64,000 bases of DNA from Antitrichia curtipendula. Lineage: Eukaryota; Streptophyta; Bryopsida; Hypnales; Leucodontaceae. Shown here piece by piece: positions 34,655-44,004 of this stretch; position 1 is the stretch's first letter, and each line of letters starts with the position of its first letter. The position numbers and the translations under genes are program-made. Under the pieces are notes generated by a model. It was given only the letters and a program-made list of their open reading frames with translations, had not been told where the DNA came from and searched no databases. The stretch lies in the NCBI GenBank assembly GCA_951230915.1, contig OX579635.1, forward strand, positions 47,244,001 through 47,308,000. The letters are read 5' to 3'.

Positions 34655-36293
34655 ATGCCGCAGCTTAGGCGGAACAGACCAGGCCCATCCACGTCGTCGG
34701 CTCCGGTCAAACTCCGGAAGGTTGTTCCGGTTCTCCCTTCGACAGAGGAGGAGATGGAGATGCTCCGGTTGGATCTCAACCGGATGGGGTGCCAGGGTTT
34801 GCTCGACAAACCCTGGGGTTTTAAAGGACGAGCGGATGGTGAAGGAGATCCAGGGGAAGTGGACAAACCAGTTCGACAACACGATCCGCTGTGTTCCACA
34901 TCAATGGACGGAAGAGATCTGGAGGGAGGTTTATAAGTTCCGGGCAGGAGGCCATGGGATGGCAAACCGGAAGGACGAGTACGTCCGGGGCAAGTTCTGA
35001 GGAGCGGTCAACCCCAAGGACGGATACGCGGTGGAAGACTGCATCGACGACCGGCACCGGAAACTGTTACAGTTTTTGATCCCGATCCTCCATCCGGAGA
35101 AGCCGACAAGGGTGACAATCACCCTCGGCAACACTATTTTCGGTGCCCTGAGCGGTGACCGGAAAGCGGACTGGGCCCGGATCATGTTCGATCTGGTGGC
35201 CCAGTTGGCGACGAGGGTCGGAAGGAGTAGGCCGACACCCGTGTGTCCCTACCTCTTCCACCTCTATGAGCAACACCAGCTCCTTTTAGACTCGGAAGAG
35301 AAGGAGTGGAAGGCCCAGGAAAATCTCCTGAAATACGGAGAATCGGAAACGGACGAGGAGGAAGAGGAAACCGGATCCGAGACCGAAGAAGAAGAAGAAG
35401 ATGAAGAAGAGGCGGAGAGGCAGCCCAAGCGGCACAAGACGAATTCTCCGACCGGAAGAGGATCTCCACTCGGTGATAAAACCAGAAAGGAGAAGACACC
35501 GGAAGGGGAGAAGACAGGCTGTTCAAAGAAGGGACCGGTCGACCCGTTCGAGAAATTGGTGAAGATCCTCGTCGACATCCGCACGGACTGGGAGGCGAAG
35601 AGAATCGCCCTACACCAGATCGGAGAGTTGGTGCAGGCAACACTAGATAGCAAGTTGCCAGGGAAGGTAGCGGAGTGCATCACCAATCCGGTCGAGATCC
35701 GGAAGCAGGAAGCGGAGATCCGTCGACTTCAAGAGGAGGTCGACATGTTGAAGGCGGAAGTGGCCACCTTCAAGGAAGATATGGCCGCCACCCGGATAAT
35801 GGCGGACGAGACGCAGAAGGTGGCGGAATCGGTGAAGGCGACTTTCGGTGAGACCGGAAGCGTGGCAGTCAGGGCCAGACTCTTCGATGAGAAGGTCTTG
35901 GAGGAGAAGAAACTATCCGGTACCCGGATAGTCCGGATCCTGACTGACTTCACCGAGCAAGTGGAGAAGAATTTGGTCTTGGCACGAGGAGCGGCGGACC
36001 GGATGGAGGAGTGTATACAGAAGCTGACCGGATCGATGAGGGTCCACCTATCGGACATCTCCATGCCGGAATCGTTTCCGGAAGTGCCAGACCCAAGGGA
36101 AGGAAGGGACCAGACTCCGCAGTCAAAGCCGAGTCAGCCTTCTCAGACCGCGCCGATCAACATCGAAGACTCTCCCGGTTCTGACATGCCAAATCCGATG
36201 GCCGGAGAGCGGAACAGGAACTTGGAAGAAGTCTTCGAGCAATTGGAGGCGGAGCCCAAAAGTCCTTCGTTGGGGCGCGGGATAGCGATGTAG
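34655..36293 (+). pseudogene. LTR-like copy 1: gag-like protein with coiled coil, frameshifted
   Basis: The frame starts MPQLRRNRPGPSTSSAP. It needs a +1 shift near 34818 (GGGGTTTTAAAGG) to enter VLKDERMVKEIQGKWTNQF, then meets an in-frame TGA at 34998-35000 and continues as a clean 420-codon frame (35031-36293). The C-terminal part has a helical segment (LLQFLIPILHPEKPTRVTI), a Glu-rich tract (DEEEEETGSETEEEEEDEEE) with a basic patch, and a long coiled coil (IRKQEAEIRRLQEEVDMLKA). This fits a structural (gag-like) protein, but there is no zinc knuckle and I recognise no named family. Both copies share the shift and the stop. Confidence 0.55.
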
Positions 36294-37480
36294 AATAAGT
36301 TAGGAAGGATAGGATAGGAACGGATCCGGATTAGTAATCCGATCCGGTAGTGTTAGGAGGACCAGAAGTTAGGATCCGGATTTAGGTTGACTTTTAACGG
36401 CTCTTTTTGCCTTTTGTTATTTTTGGAAGTTCTCAAAGTGTATATAATTTAGTCCTTGTGCTGAGGACTGGGAGTCTTTCCCTCTGCATCTTTCTTTGTG
36501 TTTTCTCCTTGTGCTTCTTTGTTGTACGATCTCCCATGTCTTGGCAGGATTGTGCGTGAGGGAGTTCGGAAGGCGCGAGCGGATGCGATGGGATTTCTCC
36601 CCTTGGTGTTTTCTTGGTTCTAAGTGCATGTGAGTGGATAGGATAGAGTTGGGAGTGAACTTCAGTGCCTCAGCGCGTCTAGAGTTTGAGATTCCGGGTG
36701 AGAAAGCCGTTGTTAGGCTAGGCGGATAGGGAGGGAGTCCTTAGTCGCGCTAGAACTCCTGGGTGAGAAATCCGGTTGAGTGTCCGATCTCTTGAGAGGT
36801 CTCACCATCTTAACAGTAAACGGAAGAATTCTAGTTGACGTTGGAATGGACGGGTGCACTTGTAACCGCCTTAGCTTCGCACGGAATAGAATGACATCAG
36901 GGTCGTTGTAGTATTGAGAGGATCGTACGGGGGGTCTTTGTGTGACCAGTGGACCGGATTGCAATCTGGATTGCTGTGAAGGACCAAACCGGATCCGTAC
37001 TAGCCTAGGAAGGAAGAGATTTGGAAAGTGGGTCTTCAGCCACTATAAGTCACGGAAGGTGTGGTGGGCCTACCACTCTCAAAAGCAAGCGGCGAACCCT
37101 CTGATGGCTAAACAGAGGTAAAACCAAACCGGATAGGAGAGGAAATGGTTGTGATTTGTCTAGAGCGGATTGGCCTAGACGGATACCCGGACCGGAAGAG
37201 ATAGGGTCCTGGGGTTGTGTTGGATTCGATAACCGGAAGACTAGCTGGAATTGGAAGATAGAAAGAATCCGGTCCTTTGTTTTCTGGGTGTTTTTGGTTC
37301 CGGTCATAGGAAGAGGACCGGAAAAGATGACTGTTGTCCCTGACTTGACTTAGTTCGTTAATAGAGTTAGATACTTCACAGAATCTCGTGGGTTTGATCT
37401 TTAGAGTCACTTTGTTATGCTTTAGAGTGGTTTTTGGGAGTATAACATGGGAATTGCTTATCCTGTGCTGCGACAGATGT

Positions 37481-38014
37481 TGTTGACTGTGATGGAATTC
37501 CTCGTTCGTCTTGGAATACAAAATGTGTTACTTTGCGTAACGAAGCTGGAAATGACGTCGCCAAAGGAATCTGTCGTAGCGTTGATGCCGATCTCGTCAT
37601 TGACAGTGATGGAAAGCCCCTTGGTGATGATCGTGTCGCTGTTCAAATTGCGGAATCATTATGTGAAATGGAGGTTCCATCAGCTTGGATGTGGTCAATG
37701 CGTTCCTGGCATATTGCGCGAGTATTTTTTAACGGTGTTAGCCTCTACGATCATCAACAAACAAATTTGTACAACACTGCTGTAAATGCTTCCAGTTGTC
37801 GTGCGCGTGTGGGAGTGCGCTCTTATGAGAGTTCTCGAGAGAGGAGGGAGCTTGATCTCCCTCCTAAAAAAGAATCCCTTCTCAGCACCCAATCGATTGT
37901 TGGAGTGTCCACTTTATCTTGTTGCTATAAGAATTGCTTGCAGCATTTCCCTTGTAGCGAAATTCAGACGATTCGTTCTGAATTGCATGTAACTGGTGGA
38001 GTGTATGTCCGCAA
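37481..38014 (+). pseudogene. DUF7869 gene, N-terminal part after the LTR insertion
   Basis: The frame entered from 34081 continues through WNTKCVTLRNEAGNDVAKG, DSDGKPLGDDRVAVQIAESL, EVPSAWMWSMRSWH and then CCYKNCLQHFPCSEIQTIRSE. The last motif is the Cys-rich 'CCxxxCLxxFxxxEIxxIR' start common to DUF7869 proteins. It runs to a TGA at 38012-38014. The sequence 38015-38078 still looks coding in other frames (SDAFLKRIGRSTKTK, then VGKEWIT), so two small frameshifts, or a short unusual intron, separate it from the long frame. Confidence 0.65.
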
Positions 38015-38078
38015 GTGATGCCTTCTTGAAGCGCATAGGTAGAAGCACAAAGACCAAGTAGGGAAGGAATGGATAACA

Positions 38079-40295
38079 TTGAAAAGTATTGATGTTTGCC
38101 TTCCTGCCTGGTGGACTATCCACGGGATATCAAAAGCGACCTTCTACAGGTTCAAGCGCATGGCTAATGATGGGAAGATAGCAGAGTCGCATGGGAATTT
38201 GGGGTCTAAGAAGCCACGCACACAGACTGTGCAAGCCACTGCCACACTTCGGACTTTGGTTGTAGGGCAAGCAGACAAAATGCCGCACAAATCGAGAACA
38301 TTAGCTTCAGGAGAGAAAGTACCCGCAATGGTTTTGTCCTCTGTGTTTCAATGGAGTGACCAACTACCAAAAATCAATGAAGCCAATGCCAAGTTCGATT
38401 TGCCGCCGATTTCTTCCAGTGGATTGAGTGGCATTCGACGTGCTTCTTTTCCTGAGTATTCTGCAAAGGCACGTGGGGACACTTTTGCAAGGTGTGGTCT
38501 ATGCGATACTTACAAGCAGTTGAGGAATGCTTGCACTCCATTGTCTACAGCACAGGGCAAGTGGGACAGAATTTTGAACACCCATCTTTGTGGACAAGAG
38601 GCCCACAGAGTATTGTACTATTCAAATCGATATGTGTCAGAGGAGTTTCCTGAAAAAATGTTGTGCATCATCCACGATAAAATGGATCACTCGAAGACTG
38701 CTTCTCCGCACTTCTCTCACAAGACCAAAGCAACAGATTCGTACATGAAATTGCCAGTTGCTGTCACCGGCATGATTGCTCATGGCCATGGCGACATTCA
38801 ATATGCATACTATGGGTTGGAGATTTTTCCTACAGACTCAAACCATATTGTTGGGTCTATTGCAAGGTTGTTGCGTGATTTTGAAGGAGTTCCGAAGAAT
38901 TCATCTCGCATTCTGTTTTCTACGGAGGACAACCAATCCCCTTTAATCCAAGCGGTATTGGAAGGTTCAAATATATGTTTGGACTCCCTTCTTCCTCCTC
39001 CACAGGAACCAATCGCTCATTGTCCTTTACCGCCTATATTGACTTTACAGCTAGACAATGCGTCTGGGGACAACAAGAACCGATGGGTTTTTGCTTTTTG
39101 TTCTTTACTTGTGTTCAAAGGCATTTTTCGTGAGATATACATCAACTTCCTCAATGTTGGGCATACTCATGAAGATATAGACGCTCTCTTTGGTCGATGG
39201 AGCACGATGTTGAAGATGAAAGACTACGAAACACTTCCTAGGCTTATGAAATCCTTCATGGATTGTGAAAGTCATCCCGTCATTCCTCACTTCATCGAGG
39301 AAGTTCCTGATTTTAAGCTATTTATGCAGGGATACTTAGGTACAGGTGGAGACTTCTTGGAAGGTCATTCTACGTCCCAGCAGTTCAAATTTTATATGGA
39401 TTCAAGTGGATGGCCTTTGATGGAGTACAAGAATTTGTGTACAGACAAGGACTGGTTGCCAGAGCATGATAGAGGGATTCGGTTGTGGTCTGAGACAGAA
39501 GACGGTCGTCCCAAAGTGCCAAGCGGAAGTCCAACACCTTTGGCTCCACAACAAATGCGGGCAGTAGGTGAAATCAAGAAGGGTTTGGATGGTTTTATTT
39601 CACACTGGAACAGAATGGCAAATATCGAAGAGTCTGGAGAGTTCAGGCTTCTAAATGGTCCCATAAAAGAGTATTGGAAGGGTGTGAGGGCGGCTTTAGA
39701 TAAACCTCTAGTGGTTCGTGAGACGTTGAAAGATGGATTTTGGCCGGCTTCTAGGATCACTGAAGAACCGGAGGACCGAATGCGAGAAGATGGTACAGTG
39801 CGTGAAGAATTTGCTCAAGATAGACCTTTTGTTGGGCGTAGGCGCGACCATCCTAGACCTTCATTTTGTATTGATAAGGATTTGTTTGCGGGATATTTTG
39901 TCGTTGTGCGACCCACTGATGATGACCCAAAGCCCTTCTGGCTTGCTAGAGCACTTACGAATCCGAATCCGGATCCGGGACATATGCATTTGATCCAAAT
40001 TCAGTACTGGACACCTACATCAGGTCGTTTCATTGACTTGGATATGTATGCTGGGTGGGACACAAAAGCAGGGAATGTGTGGCGTATGGATCGTATAATC
40101 CCTCCTTGTTGGTCAAACACGGACTGTATCATGACGGCATTCAAGCCACGTGGAAAGAAAGTGGTCGACAATATTCTTCAAGTGATTTCGAGAGTTACTA
40201 TTCCGAAGGCACAAATGAACATCATCAAATCATCAGTGGCAAACTTTATGCCAAATTGCAATAACGATGATGTCTTGGATGAAGATGAAGAGTAG
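38079..40295 (+). CDS. DUF7869-type protein, candidate RNase H-like transposase
   Basis: An intact frame of 738 codons; its first codon here is TTG inside a longer coding stretch, so this is not the true start. HGISKATFYRFK looks like a helix-turn-helix near the N-terminus. A CGLC/Cys segment (ARCGLCDTYKQL) follows. The core has IIHDKMDHSK (D200/D203), LQLDNASGDNKN (D326) and NVGHTHEDIDALFGRWS (E365). D326-x38-E365 spacing with the first aspartate upstream fits a DDE RNase H fold. The C-terminal third has FVVVRPTDDDPKPFWLARAL, a possible BAH/chromo-like segment, and ends in DDVLDEDEE. It lies inside the 27-bp-TIR element and is its best transposase candidate. DUF7869 membership is from motif memory, and the enzymatic role is inferred. 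Confidence 0.75.
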   Translation: MKSIDVCLPAWWTIHGISKATFYRFKRMANDGKIAESHGNLGSKKPRTQTVQATATLRTLVVGQADKMPHKSRTLASGEKVPAMVLSSVFQWSDQLPKINEANAKFDLPPISSSGLSGIRRASFPEYSAKARGDTFARCGLCDTYKQLRNACTPLSTAQGKWDRILNTHLCGQEAHRVLYYSNRYVSEEFPEKMLCIIHDKMDHSKTASPHFSHKTKATDSYMKLPVAVTGMIAHGHGDIQYAYYGLEIFPTDSNHIVGSIARLLRDFEGVPKNSSRILFSTEDNQSPLIQAVLEGSNICLDSLLPPPQEPIAHCPLPPILTLQLDNASGDNKNRWVFAFCSLLVFKGIFREIYINFLNVGHTHEDIDALFGRWSTMLKMKDYETLPRLMKSFMDCESHPVIPHFIEEVPDFKLFMQGYLGTGGDFLEGHSTSQQFKFYMDSSGWPLMEYKNLCTDKDWLPEHDRGIRLWSETEDGRPKVPSGSPTPLAPQQMRAVGEIKKGLDGFISHWNRMANIEESGEFRLLNGPIKEYWKGVRAALDKPLVVRETLKDGFWPASRITEEPEDRMREDGTVREEFAQDRPFVGRRRDHPRPSFCIDKDLFAGYFVVVRPTDDDPKPFWLARALTNPNPDPGHMHLIQIQYWTPTSGRFIDLDMYAGWDTKAGNVWRMDRIIPPCWSNTDCIMTAFKPRGKKVVDNILQVISRVTIPKAQMNIIKSSVANFMPNCNNDDVLDEDEE

Positions 40296-40811
40296 TTTGT
40301 AGCTGTATTAGAAGAGTATTATTTTTAGATCTTTGATTCTATACGCTTTTGCATTTAGATATTTTGAGTTGTTTGCAGTTCTATGTTGTATTGTTTTTAT
40401 CATAATGTAGCAATGATGTAACATACTTGATTTCTATTAATAGTATTTGTTCACCTTCTCTTTGCATTTTCATGTAGAGCATTTACATATGTTTCCCTAC
40501 TTTTATCTTGTGAAAGGTTTGTGATGGAAAGTGTTGTATTACAATCATTTAGAGTAAGGTTTTGGCACAAGCAAGTCTCAATTTAATGAAATGCTTCACT
40601 TCATAACTTTTTGGTCTCTTTTATTTCTTTATCTATTACGAAATAAAAATAAATAGAATGTTTATTGAGGGATGTAGCTTTTTTTTTTAGAACTATGTAA
40701 ATGTATTAAATCACAATTTATTTTATGTGAGTATCAATTTATTGAAGAGTCTCATTTTAATGAACACTAATTGTACTCTAAATATAGAATGCATTAAAAT
40801 GAGACCCGAAC
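40296..40811. other. 3' flank and right subterminal region of the nested element
   Basis: AT-rich. The TIR word GTCTCATTTTAATGAA recurs at about 40748, inverted at about 40793, and in diverged form at about 40577. These could be subterminal binding sites. No gene. Confidence 0.6.
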
Positions 40812-40838
40812 TTGTCTCATTTTAATGAATAAGGCCTT
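40812..40838. repeat. Right 27-bp terminal inverted repeat of the nested element
   Basis: Perfect inverse of 19487-19513, followed by TTAG at 40839-40842. Confidence 0.95.
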
Positions 40839-40842
40839 TTAG

Positions 40843-41188
40843 AATGATGTTGAATTGTAATGTACTTGTCGCCAAACCATCGAATAAAGGCTCAGTGGAC
40901 TGTCAGAGCAATTCTTCAATGACGTAATTGTCGTCAGACTCTCCATCAAGGGAGCACATGTTTTCAAAATCCAGTAAAGAATCTTCGTCTCCAGAGAATT
41001 GCTGGTGAATTTCATCTACCCTTGCGAAATAATTTTGTGCCATGTCTTCGAAATTGACGAAAGTGTTTGGTGGTGCTGGGTCGAAATTCCCAAAATCTTC
41101 AGCGTTAACAAAGACATCATCGTCGTGCAGTTCTTTGTCGTCAACAGGATGATCTCCGCCCGTCTGTGCAGGTTGGTCTATTTTTCCC
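40843..41188 (-). pseudogene. CACTA transposase N-terminal acidic region, displaced by the nested element
   Basis: After an acceptor (ACAG, about 41189) the minus strand reads GKIDQPAQTGG, DDKELHDDDVFVNAEDFGNF, QQFSGDEDSLLDFENM, YVIEELL, a TGA stop, then QSTEPLFDGLATSTLQFNIIL. Plant Tnp2 proteins have '...EPLFxGxxxSxLxxxLLL' just before the LDELLxFLK segment found here at 19460. The stop (plus 40903-40905) is in frame and would inactivate the protein. The region ends at the TTAG duplication bordering the 21.35-kb insertion. Confidence 0.85.
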
Positions 41189-41458
41189 TGTAATCGCCAG
41201 ATATGTAGAAGTGAGTGATTGCAAAAACTAAGTTCACCTCATTCTATAATTGTTTTCTGTCATCATGTTTTTTGTTCCAGTTACCTCTTCCATCGAGGAC
41301 ATTCTAAATTCAAATGAAAGCCAAGAGAAAGTTTATGTTATATATATTCAAATAACAGATTACTGTATTGAAAGCAACAGAGTATTGGTCAAATTTGTGA
41401 GAGCAAGCCAATCGAAAAAGAAGTGCAGTTCTATAATGCAATGGATGGAAATTTTTTA

Positions 41459-41640
41459 CCAAAAGAGGTTCCTGCAAGTGCGGATCTTGGCCGTACTTAC
41501 GATGGTGAGTCTGCACAACCTGAATTGATTGGGTTTTGAATCCGTGGCATCGTTTGCATCCACAAGGATATCTGCCGATTCCTTGACGTGCAGCGTGTGA
41601 CCTTTCGATGTGGTAAGCGTGTCCAAGTCTGTCTTCCCTC
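41459..41640 (-). CDS. CACTA transposase N-terminal exon
   Basis: After an acceptor (GTGCTGCAG) the exon has a start codon in MREDRLGHAYHIE, followed by GIGRYPCGCKRCHGFKTQ and VQTHHRKYGQDPHLQEPLL. It ends at a GTAAAA donor near 41458. Tnp2 proteins begin with a Cys-rich 'xxCPCxxCxN...HL/HHxxxGxxxxY' segment, which this resembles. The intron to the next exon is roughly 270 nt. An internal GTAAGT (at HHR) is an alternative donor. This is probably the first coding exon. Confidence 0.7.
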
Positions 41641-43639
41641 ATTCTGCAGCACAACTAAGAACAAATGAGTGATGTCTTATTCTGCTTCAACTCAAGCATT
41701 TGTCGATCGATAAACCGGCTTTGCATTGTTGAAGCCGGTTTGTGATGAAAGACCGACTTGTACTAGGTGACCCGCTATTCCAAAATAGTTTAATTAAACA
41801 TGAAGTACTCATTTCTGTAGTGCAACTGGATTTGGAAACAGGGAACAGTGAAACGGAGGGTCAAAGAAATTGACATGGCACTTGACGAACTCTATGACAT
41901 CCGACAGGGACATTTCCTCAATGAGGTGAATGTATTTCAAAAGTAGTAGTGGCTTTATCCTTAAAAAGGAGGACACGAAAGAAGTGAAAACAGTTTCTGT
42001 GTAAACGGACGTATGAATGTAGCCGTGGACATGGACCTTCGCTGTTGGAAAAAATGGGTTCTCTCTACGTGGAAAAGGACTACATGACTGCAACTAAGAG
42101 GTATGACTATAAATGGGAAATTGTTCACAAAAATAGCAGTAGGAGAAGGTGTCATTATTTGTATATGATGCACACTCGGAGAGCCATAAGAACTAAGGCA
42201 GCATCAAAAAAAGAGTTACGGAAATGATTCCTGTAAACGTTACAACAAGTGCAAATGTCATTGCTCACTACACTTACATAGCCTGGAAGTGAGTGGCACT
42301 AGACTGTTAATATGTTGTATGATGCTCCAAAGGAAGCCGTCGTCGTGCATTCACGACTATGGAATGTGCAGTTTGCCAATTCCCTTTTGAGGCGGTAGGT
42401 AGTTCAGAAAACGTTGTTTTCATTTATTGTCGCACCGTGCATCTGATATGAAGTATAACTCCAACTCTGTTTGACATACAAAGATTCCGTTAAGTAGTGT
42501 TCTTGTGGATACAGAAGAGGTTGAAAAAAGAGAAACCAACAGTCGCTCTCTCTGTGTTGGACAGTAGGAAATTCTATAGGAAGTGAAGCCAATACATTGA
42601 TGCAAATGACCTAAGTAGAAGCCCACAACAGTTTCGAAACATACAAGTCCGGAGTCTTCTGATGAAGCAGGGCAGTGCATCCATATTTGAATATGGTTTT
42701 TGTGTTGTAAAAAATACTACTGTTCACATCGTCGAAGTAGTAGGAGACAGCATCTGCACTTGTATTGTAATCCGTGTAGGTGGAAGTTGTATATTGGAAC
42801 TGTGATAAGGAATCTGCGGAGGCCGATACAACTGTCAGTAATATGCAGATGATTATGAAGTAACAGCAGCCTCACCGGAAAAAAGAAGGAGAGAATGAGT
42901 GAACATGTCGTCGAATTAAAATTACTTGAAGTGGACTTACTTGTTTCCACTGATCCAGAAATCCTAAAGTGGCAAAATAACAGAGTGACAGTGAATGGCA
43001 GAGGTTTGCTTAGAACAGCACATTTCTCGAACCGTAGAGTGCGCATGAAAACATGTCATAGTAAACCTAAAACCGCAGAAATGCACAGACAGAGAAGTTG
43101 TCGATGTGTATTTTCCAATGAAGACCACGACAGAAATGACTATGACTGAGCTTACATTGTTTTTGAATGAATCCGTGGTCTGATGAAGTTCCTGTACTGC
43201 AACCTGTACATTGGAGGGACTGGAATGGATGGCAGTGCAAAGTCTCTTCCGCTTCAGTGTCGCGTTCAGCGCCTGCACATGCTGAGAAAAGAAATAGATA
43301 GTGAAACCCTAAAGTATGGGAGTTGTACGAACATATATGACAGACCTTGTTTCGTCAATCTGTTATTATTTTCAAGTGCAGTGGACTGGGACTAGGTTTA
43401 GGACGGACGATGACATTAGTAGAATGCGTTTTCGAAGTTCTAGAGTTTCAGTTAATCTGATATCCTTGATTCATAAAAGCTAACAAGCTGTAATGATAGT
43501 GAAGGTACAAACTATGGCAACCCTACTTGCCGTTTTTATTTTTCAAGCTAGGATATTAGTCCACCAGACTCCGCCTCCACGAACGAGAAGTAGGGTTTAG
43601 GGATTACCTGACGACGACTACAGTTTCAATGCAGCAGGA
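41641..43639. other. CACTA right arm, upstream of the transposase gene
   Basis: No recognised gene. Short frames occur on both strands. A strong hairpin (AAACCGGCTT, 10-base loop, AAGCCGGTTT) lies at 41712-41741, just upstream of the first Tnp2 exon. Confidence 0.45.
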
Positions 43640-44004
43640 ATGGACTACCTCGTTCTTGCACTGGGGAAGAATTTCGAAGTGGACCGCACGAAAGACATGC
43701 AATTCTGGGAAATTTACATGATAAAAGAGTTGTGTATCAAAATAATTCTTTTCTCGGAAAAACAGTGCACAATGCTGTTAGACAGATCTACTGTACAGAA
43801 AGATCGTTCATTGCAGCTTTCGGAGGTCGCACAATTGGAGAGAGTACTAACTCAGTACATTTCGGAGACGACGGAGTTTTCAGTCAAGCATTTGACATTA
43901 ATGAAGAGCAACGGAGGCGCGCTCAGTCGTTTGTGGGGAAGAAGCCGTTCGTGGAAAAAGGAAAACAGGTGTGCGTGAAAAAAAGTTTAACCTTTCTTTT
44001 CTAA
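43640..44004 (+). CDS. Unassigned exon-like frame
   Basis: Overlapping plus-strand frames. The second (43732-44004) reads TVHNAVRQIYCTERSFIAAF, RTIGESTNSVHFGDDGVF and QRRRAQSFVGKKPFVEKGK. The composition looks protein-like. No domain is recognised. It could be an upstream exon of the degraded plus-strand gene at 47-49.5 kb. Confidence 0.3.

Larger units (their letters stand above)
34082..37475 (+). mobile_element. LTR-like element, copy 1 (3394 bp), inserted in the DUF7869 gene
   Basis: The ends are TGTCGCAG...CTGCGACA, flanked by GATGT (34077-34081 and 37476-37480). TG...CA ends and a 5-bp target duplication are typical of LTR-retrotransposon integration. The unit has a TATA box and a degenerate gag-like frame, but no protease, reverse transcriptase or integrase and no internal direct repeat. 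It is therefore best read as a solo LTR with coding content or a non-autonomous LTR-type element. A second copy with a different duplication is at 55638-59014. It is GC-richer and full of CCGGAT words. Confidence 0.85.
19487..40838. mobile_element. Nested 21.35-kb DNA transposon with 27-bp TIRs carrying a DUF7869 gene and ParB/methylase-like cargo
   Basis: The ends are perfect 27-bp inverted repeats starting AAGGCCTTATTC, at 19487-19513 and 40812-40838. They are flanked by TTAG (19483-19486 and 40839-40842). A 3-bp TTA/TAA duplication with one extra terminal base is an alternative reading. Deleting the element restores the Tnp2 frame across the site (NIIL/MSLCTLFS), which proves that it is an insertion. 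It carries a plus-strand DUF7869 protein (candidate transposase), a minus-strand cargo locus, a 178-bp tandem array and more than 20 copies of a 21-bp palindrome. A 4-bp duplication and large size would fit a Sola-like superfamily, but I could not confirm this. Confidence 0.92.

Noticed and set aside
34082..37475. Transib-type or other TIR DNA transposon for the 3.4-kb element
   Set aside because: The 5-bp duplication and 8-bp inverted ends would allow it, but TG...CA termini, non-GC-rich targets and no transposase favour LTR-type integration.
38015..38078. A normal intron joining the two DUF7869 frames
   Set aside because: A GTATGT donor exists at about 38002, but the intervening 60-70 bp itself looks coding in two other frames, so small frameshifts are more likely.
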